This document shows, piece after piece, positions 57,110-64,000 of a stretch of DNA of 64,000 bases. The notes beneath the pieces were generated by a model, which saw only the letters and a list, made by a program, of their open reading frames with translations, had not been told where the DNA came from and ran no database searches. The stretch is from positions 56,728,713-56,792,712 of the forward strand of contig CM069871.1 in the NCBI GenBank assembly GCA_036172665.1, written 5' to 3'. Within the stretch, counting starts at the first letter, position 1; every line of letters starts with the position of its first letter. The position numbers were made by a program, and so were the translations under genes. The stretch comes from Prosopocoilus inquinatus. Its lineage: Eukaryota; Arthropoda; Insecta; Coleoptera; Lucanidae.

Positions 57110-57850
57110 CTCGAAAAATAACGAAGAACTCTGTAAGGGATGCATTGTATGCCCACTACTTTTCGCTTTGATACTGGATGAAGCCACAGAAGAAATTAAA
57201 AAAAAACATTCGTAAACCTACGAAGTTGGATCCTGAAATATACAAAAATTAATTGTCTGGAAAATATGTATGGTGATACTTGCTAGGGATGAAAAATCTC
57301 TTACTCATAATCTTGAAATATACAGAAAAACGCAAGAAAATTTGGAATGAAGAAGAAAGAAAGATGGACAAATAAATCGGGAAAGAATAACCAAAGAAGG
57401 AAGAGTATTCAACGGTTGCAAACATACTTTCTGAGAAAAAAAAAACACAGAAATACCAAAAGAAGTAACAGTAAAGCGCATCGTCCAAGAGATGAGATTC
57501 TTAAGAAAAATAGAAAATGAAAACAAAATGGACAAAATAAAAATGCAACGCACACAAACGTGAATTCAATAGATACTAAAATATAGGAGGGAACATTAAC
57601 AATTTAAGATGGTATGGACATTTATAACGCATGGACAAAACAAAGTTAAGAAAAGTGGTGTTTGAAGCAAGAAATACCGGAAAGAAAACAAGAGGTGGAC
57701 CAAGGGAAATCTGACAAGACGCTTTTAGGCAGAAGAAGAATGAAATGGAAAGAGGGGAGTATGGCACAAGATAGAAGACAATAGAGACAGATAAGTGGCA
57801 TAATGACTTATGATTGAACGGCGAATTCTTCAAAATATCTGCAGCCGATG
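57110..57850 (+). pseudogene. LINE reverse transcriptase relic (insect RTE/endonuclease-RT type)
   Basis: Plus-strand fragments across several frames: CIVCPLLFALILDEATEEIK (after a degenerate GVxQG), INRERITKEGRVFNGCKH-like, a piece with MRFLRKIENENKMDKIK, a degraded W-YGH block, and VVFEARNTGKRTRGGPREI followed by WQDAFRQKKNEME in another frame. This is the typical C-terminal half of insect endonuclease-reverse transcriptases. The YADD region is not readable. Heavily frameshifted and dead. Confidence 0.7.
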
Positions 57851-59400
57851 GCCGATCGCATCAGAAATGAGATTAGTTAATTCGAACTGCTAATTCCTCT
57901 TTTGTGTTGCAAGGTGTTGCAAGACAATCGATTTAATAAAACCCCAAAAACTTATTTTAATGCTCAATTACGACATGGTTGGATTAGGAAAAATGGTCTT
58001 TTTGTTGCTTAGTTATGCGCTCGGTACTACCTCCGGAAGTTTTCAAGATGTTGAATGAGTGTGGATAAGTGAATGTAGAAGAAATTCGCAATATTCCGTA
58101 AAAACTAACTTTAATTTAATGGATAGAAGTTTGAATGAACTAAGTCCATCCGCTCTCTAGTTATTACTTATAGAACAATCTATTGTCACGATGGGAATTT
58201 TTCGTGAGAAATAAAAAAAGTTATTGAAGGACGGGCTTGTGAAATCGAAGGCAATTTCAATAGTGTCGGAATGTAAAAACAATAAATGTTATAACCCGAT
58301 ATAACACGGTTCATATTTCATAATAAAACATCGGTAGAATCGTTGCAACTGGGGCAAGTGATTACATCAAGTGATACAGAGCGTATTATGAATAATGCAA
58401 TGTGCGAATAAACAAAAATTGCGTATAAAAAGTGCGGGTTAAAATTTGGACGGCAGTCGAGCCAAGGATTGACTCGGTGGGCATTAGTGCCAACTCGAAG
58501 CAGGGAAGCCGCCCGGAACCATCCCAGCCACCAAGGACGCTGTTTTGGGAAATTAATTTTAATCTTTAACATTCCATAGAGTATTTTTTCTCGTTACAAA
58601 ACAATCTTGTTTTTTTCAGAACTATGGGGTTTCTAAGAAAAAAAAAACACAATGGTTCCAATATTCATTTCCGGTAGTGCATGTTTGTTAGCGCCATACA
58701 ATGCGATGCGTAAACAATAACCACGGATAAAGTTACTCGCTCGAATTTGTTAATCGCTTACTTAGATGTACCTGACCTGGGGCTAATAGCATACACGGCG
58801 GGAAATGAATACTTGAACCGTAATTTTTTTTTCCTGGAAATCCCTGAATTCTGAGAAAAAAACAAGAATGCTATTGGAAAGAGAAAAAAAATACTCTATT
58901 GAACGGTAGAGTAAAATTAAGAAGTTTCCATTTAAAAGAATTACACAGATAGATGCAATTCAAAAACAATTGAAGAAAAGAATTATTCAAGTATTCTCAA
59001 CTGTAGATAAAAATTTCCCAAAAAACTTTCATATTGGACATAATTTCTTAAAATGAATATTAACGGCAATAAATGGCCGTCTCCACAGTTTTAACTAACC
59101 CTGTATAATGGATGATATATTATTTAACCGTTGCTGCGTTGACTCTTTTCAATCCCAAACAGTGCGTTTATGTTTCTACAATATATTTTTGTCGCTAACT
59201 CAAAATGGACAAAAAATGACTTAGCCTTTTACAACAATGTGTTACAGTCGAATTTTTGTTTTGACCGATCTGGTCGTGTAGGCTATTCATCGTACACGTA
59301 TGTTAAGTGCATTGGGGTAGTTCGATTACAACGCCGCATCCAGCGCGGCAGCGTTATAATATTTAGCAGTCCCGGTGGGCCGCTCGTTTTTGGTTGAGCC
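57851..59400. other. Unassigned DNA
   Basis: AT-rich with no gene. A minus-strand stretch (about 58430-58545) has TGGCTGGGATGG and GCTTCGAGTTGG spaced like weak pol III A and B boxes, so a SINE relic is possible but not supported further. Confidence 0.3.
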
Positions 59401-59499
59401 ACTCAGAAACAGTGAGCTAATAAGTTGTGGTCACGTCTCTGAGCACCCTGCGTGCTTGGTGTCTTGTTGTTTGCTCTATTGATGAAGAACCAAACCAGC

Positions 59500-60460
59500 C
59501 GTTGTGAACGAATTATAAGCCGCATTCCGCATCGTTGTTGAAGTCGTTATTTCAGGGACTTATGTCACTCTACTTTCGGCTTGCTGATTACGACAAGAGA
59601 AGCGTTGATTCTCCATTTTGTTGCTTATTTGATTTCCACATGCGTTTACCGCTTGCAAGTGTTTTTTTTTCACATTTTCTCCCTTCTAGCAAGTGGTTCC
59701 CGAGCAGATTTTTAACAGCGATTTCGAGAAGACTGGTTATCGCCTCGCTTAATAACAGAAGCGTTATTTCATTATCGACTGACCTCTCGAAGTATTTGGG
59801 TGAAGCGTCAAGAAAAACCCGCTCTCGTTTTTTGAAAGTTTTTGCCATTCCGACAATATTCGGACTCCTCCTTCGACGTCAAACTCCGGAGAGAAAACGT
59901 AAGACTTTTCCATCGTATTTCCATCCTCGGAAACGTGTTGCGTGAAGTTGTATCACGTAATATAATGTGTACAGTGTTATATCGTTGGTGGTTTTGTGGA
60001 TAGAACTGGTAACGTGGGCATGCTTCGAGTCAGTGGCGGGGTTAATATTGGCCTGAATTTCCTTACACCTACGGATTCGGCGGGAGGAATATTTTTGCCT
60101 AGGATAAATAAATTCTTTCTTTCAATTACGGGGTTGCTTAATTTCATGTCCCAATTTCTTTGTGGTAATAAACGTTCTATTTTTGCCGAACTCAAACATC
60201 TTTTTTTGCGGTGCTTACGATTGCGGAAGGAAACTCATAGATCACTTCTGTTTGTATCTTCATCTAAGGTATACTGTTTGAAAAGCGGATCCTGGAGAGT
60301 TGTACCTTTTGGAGGCATACAGGGATACACTTTTCCGGCCGTGCATCATCTTTTACTCGCAGGTTGCGTAATATCTGCTGGGTGGCGCCCTAAATCTAAT
60401 ACCTTTAGAATCTCCACTGAGAGCGCAGTTACACAACTCTTCTTCACATTATAATCCTCG
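59500..60460. other. Unrecognised region with long open frames on both strands
   Basis: Plus-strand frames of 136 (59535-59945) and 152 codons (59996-60454) face minus-strand frames at 59588-59848 and 59977-60195. GC is higher than the surroundings. The minus strand reads more like protein across breaks (for example VFLDASPKYFERSVDNEITL and LSNPVIERKNLFILGKNIPP), but I cannot match either strand to a family. It could be a decayed retroelement, an integrated viral relic or a host pseudogene. Confidence 0.35.
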
Positions 60461-60794
60461 AGAGAACGACAGACTTTACTTCTAGAGGCACGGTAAGTTA
60501 CGTTTGACGCAGTCCTACAAACTGTGGGTCACAACGCGCAACGTGCTTCTTTACTTACCACGTAACAAATAAATAATTCAATTATAATTGAGGAAAAAGT
60601 CATACCGTTATTGCAGGTCGAATATTTTCGGACATTCAGTTAAACTAGTTTTGGATTATTTCATCGCGGATGTTAAAAATTAAATATAAATTGTTACAGA
60701 AAACAATTGCAAACTTAAACTGTCAGAGTTTAATTATTGAAACAAAACAAAAAACAATTTTTCTTATGGAAATTGTTTATTTAGCTTGCAAGAA
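60461..60794. other. Unassigned AT-rich DNA
   Basis: Nothing that I can support. Confidence 0.35.
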
Positions 60795-61505
60795 TGAAAT
60801 CAAGAGTAGTAGGGAAGGAGGTTTTAAAAAGGGCAGTAAGCAGTTGAATCAGTTCTTAAGAGTTCTTTGAGAGTTCTCAGTAAGTTCTGGAAGAAGTTCG
60901 TTAATGTATAGTTTTTTTTGTAGTTTTGTGAACATCATTATGTGTAAGTAGTTTGCAAGTTTTTTTTAATATGTTTAGTTCTTAATAATGTTAAAACAGT
61001 GACAAGCAAATAGATCCATTTTTAGTACGAGTCGCATCATCTTTCGTCACAGAATGTTATCGCAATTTCTCGTTGGTTCGAGTTTATTCCAGCATATTCG
61101 AGAAAACAGAGATCTACTATAAAAGCCGTACCGGCCCGCCAGTGAAGTAGTTATAAGTTAGCAAGCGAAGTGTTTATACTTCGAATAGTAGAAAGTACAT
61201 TCCGTAGAAGTGTTATTTGATAGACAAGTGTTGCAGCTCATTACTATTGTGTTTTTAATTGTGTAAAGCGACAGTTTGTAATTAAAGTGTTCTGAAATTT
61301 AAGGACCATAATTTGCGAACCCCCAAATTCATAACAATAATAACACATTTTCCTTTCTCGCTCCCTGCGTTCAAGGACTTGCGTGCAGTTTAATTAATTC
61401 CGTTTCAGGTTTGCTCGGCCAACGTACATGTTAAAAACGCGTAAATTAAACTGAATTACAAAAGCACTGTGCGTAAACAAATATTTTATTTGTTTATTGT
61501 TCAAT
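60795..61505 (+). repeat. Rep-B copy 2 with promoter-like insert
   Basis: Collinear with 48040-48470 but about 280 bp longer. The extra part (about 61030-61320) contains CTATAAAAGCCG (about 61117) and resembles an LTR or pol II promoter. The shared words continue after it (AATAACACATTTTCCT, GGCCAACGTACATGTTAAAA). Possible LTR family; ends not defined. Confidence 0.55.
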
Positions 61506-64000
61506 GCTCTTGGCCCTCAAAATTGTTCTTTCTTCCGTGTTTTCGCGATTAATTCAAAGAGAACACAATTACAATCGTAATTCGGCGTTAGGCGTAACAA
61601 CCTATCCAATATATTCTTTGTGCTCTTGTACTTGTACTTGTACTATCTAAAAGGAAGGTATGTATGTATGTATGTAATAAGGGGTTCATCGTTAACTAAT
61701 TTTCATTCCAGTCAAATTATTTCACATTTTCAAAATTTGTAGAAAATATAGTTCTCTTCATCTAAATAACAAAACAAAACCTGTAACTGATATGTGTCAA
61801 CTTTTTTTAAAAATCCTTTGTATTACTACCTACATGTATAACGTAGCGGTTCTTCGTAACGAATTATTATTGTTAAATCGAAAATTCAGTTTCATAATTA
61901 TTTGCTGAACAGCATAATTCCTCGGACAAAATTGCATAATTGTAAATTGAAACATTTTTTGATGCTGTGGTCAGTGTGCGATGTACCAATTACAACTACC
62001 CCGCAGGAGCCTCTTCGTATCTGCTTGAAAATACTCGAAAACAGGATTTCTATAATCAAAAATTCTTGGCATTCTCACAACATTTCCGAGCAAAAATACC
62101 GTATTTATTCCTGACTATACAAAGACATGATATGCAGTTATGATTATTGTGTGAGAGGGAGTAAATGCAAATATAAAATATGTGATGTAAAAGCATGAAA
62201 TGGCTTTGTTTAAAATCTCAGTTTCTTTCTTATTTTTATTTAAAAAAATGGAATGTTTCATTTTAGGCACTATGAAGAAATGATCACTATTTTAACTATT
62301 TGATTGAATTGGTGATTACCCCGTTACAATTTCCTGATATTGACAATGACTTGATTATAATTACAGCATGGATTGATTTTTGATTCTAAAACTAGTATAC
62401 AGAAATTTATTAAAAATATACAGGCCGTCCCAGTGAAGCATATAAAGCTTCAAGTAAACTTACTCCATTATACTCCCTGAATTTAAAACTGCAAGCTACA
62501 TATCGTTTGGTACCGTTCTTTTTTTCTTGAACTCTTACCAGAAAATGCTGTTTAGCAATTGACTAAAAATGAACAGAAACTGTTAACAAATCAATAAGCA
62601 AGTATCTACATAAGAGTTCTAATAAAATCTTATTTTAATTAAGGAAGTAGTTCAACTATAAAATGGTGAATGGCAATACCCTTAAGTTGCCTATTTCGAA
62701 GAAATTCAGAAATATTCTCACAGTGAAACAACCAGTGTTTCGCAAGCTTTTTAAAATTAAAGAATTAAAGTAAAACATGCGACTTTTTGTCTTTCAACGA
62801 CTATTTTCTGATTTGATCGCATTGTATTGTATGTAACTACATAGACTTTTAAGTTAATAATTTCATCGGTTGTCATATTTGTAGAAGAATTTCTAATGTG
62901 AAGTAAACGCAGCAAATGAGATTTACGCCCTCTCTCATCCACGGAATTAAATATTTAATGCAGGCAAATAAAACCTCTATAATGCGATTTGCATTTGAAT
63001 TTATAAACGTTTTTGAAGTGTTGTTTGTACACTAGAGGATCGTGCAAAGAAAAAAAGCTCAGCAGAGAATGCAAAAAAAACGATTGAGATGTGCACATCA
63101 TGCAATTCGAGTTAATGGGCCGGCATGGTCCGCGTTTACAGGAAACTGCTTTCTACGGTTGAATTGCGTTGCAGTTTCGAACAGAGAGATGAAAAAGAAA
63201 ATGCTCCCCGGCGACCTGCTTCTCGTGAACGCGAGGCATTAAAACCATCAAAAGTCAATGATCGAGTTCATCAAGTTCAACTCTTAGGCTTTACAATATT
63301 CCAAATCGAGGATATGATGGCCGAAGTTAACATCCTTGCGATGTATATTATATGGAAACTTCTTTTTGAAGAAATTTATCTATTTATTCCGTACAATAAA
63401 AAACGCTTTTGATTACAGAAACCATTTTTTATCAATTCTAATTATTATTTTTGTGTAAATTGGACTGCAGCCTGCAGAAGACTCTTATATAATATACTAT
63501 CTTAACTAGATAAATCCTTTCTGTTAAACCAAATCAAAGTTAATTATGTAAATAATAGTACTTGGTTTGCTGTTGAATGAATTATGTTACTTTGATATAA
63601 GAAGAATAAGTGTGCAACTTTTTAAGTGGACGTTCTTTTAAATAAGCTGAAGTATATTCGGTGATTCCGAAATAGGGAATAAGCTCTCCAGTACGTTATT
63701 CGGCGACACTTCAGAGAGTACCAATAAGAAGTCAAAAAAATTCTAAATACAATTTTGCGAAATCATTTTTTTTTTGTAGTTATAAGCATTTTAATCTAAA
63801 CACATAATTTAATGAATTTGGTGCGAACCAAATAATAAATGCAACGTACTATGCCCGCCAAAAAAAATCGGGACAACTCTCTACATGAATTTGTGAGTTA
63901 TTTTATTAGTTTGAATGCAGCTTTTAATCCATGCATCTAGAGCTTAGTTATTTAGTAATGTAAAAGCACTTCGTTCAAATTAAAATTAAAATTTTTTATT
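61506..64000. other. Unassigned AT-rich DNA
   Basis: No recognised gene. A 95-codon plus-strand frame (63125-63412) includes a charged stretch (FEQRDEKENAPRRPASRERE) without a family match. Short (ATGT)n-type repeats occur near 61660. An isolated TATACAGGCCGTCCCAGTG near 62417 looks like a TIR-element end. Confidence 0.35.

Noticed and set aside
57249..57833. Minus-strand hydrophobic frames of 79-85 codons
   Set aside because: Antisense of A/G-rich LINE sequence, which gives F/L/S/I-rich artefacts.
58430..58545. Possible tRNA-derived SINE on the minus strand
   Set aside because: A and B box matches are weak, and no tail, TSD or second copy is seen in the window.
1..64000. CRISPR arrays, bacterial operons, riboswitches
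   Set aside because: The DNA is eukaryotic. The tandem arrays have diverged units and no unique spacers of constant length.

Overview
This is AT-rich, intron-poor eukaryotic DNA that is almost entirely transposable-element debris. The mix of mariner and Tc1 elements with TA target sites, non-LTR elements with (TTA)n/(ATT)n tails, Ty3-type LTR elements and a GIY-YIG Penelope-like element suggests an arthropod, most likely an insect. I cannot name the order or species. No intact host protein gene is visible. The best host-gene hints are a possible first exon with a consensus donor (about 20846-21194) and a short decayed reading frame (20367-20621).

Layout. 1-5.7 kb: two non-LTR retrotransposon relics, the second with a SGNH-esterase ORF1. 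7.6-10.8 kb: a wrecked Ty3/gypsy element with a mariner relic between its gag and integrase parts. 10.9-16.5 kb: a cluster of TIR transposons (a mariner; a Tc3-like element nested between related TIRs; a DD41D-type mariner relative with about 260 bp TIRs). 17.8-20.2 kb: a MITE, then a Penelope-like element (PLE) with RT, GIY-YIG nuclease, an inverted 5' terminal piece, a hammerhead-like 3' end and a 12 bp target-site duplication (TSD). 23-32 kb: MITEs, a 53 bp-arm perfect hairpin and a 1.3 kb foldback. 33.4-35.8 kb: two mariner copies with complementary deletions. 37.2-39.1 kb: a satellite with 21 bp subrepeats. 40-47 kb: LTR-like fragments, a 957 bp TIR element and a diverged tandem array. 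49.7-52.7 kb: a Ty3 element with both LTRs but no gag or protease. 54.2-54.6 kb: a small PLE-derived element made of two inverted ends. 57.1-57.9 kb: a decayed LINE. 57.9-64 kb: mostly unrecognised sequence.

The most interesting component is a short dispersed repeat, here called Rep-H, present at least six times (12.3, 16.0, 19.7, 26.8, 55.4 and 56.7 kb). Several copies contain a well-formed type I hammerhead ribozyme (HHR): CUGAAGA core, paired stem II, GAAA, an 8-nt palindromic stem III suited to dimer action, a GUC or GUA cleavage triplet, and a stem I that extends into a rod-like duplex. One copy holds more than one head-to-tail unit of about 303 nt. The two clearest insertions carry 11 and 12 bp TSDs, like the 12 bp TSDs of the two PLE insertions in this window. 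This is what a retrozyme-like circular RNA mobilised by PLE machinery should look like. That class is known in animals; this family and its co-occurrence with a candidate PLE partner deserve checking.
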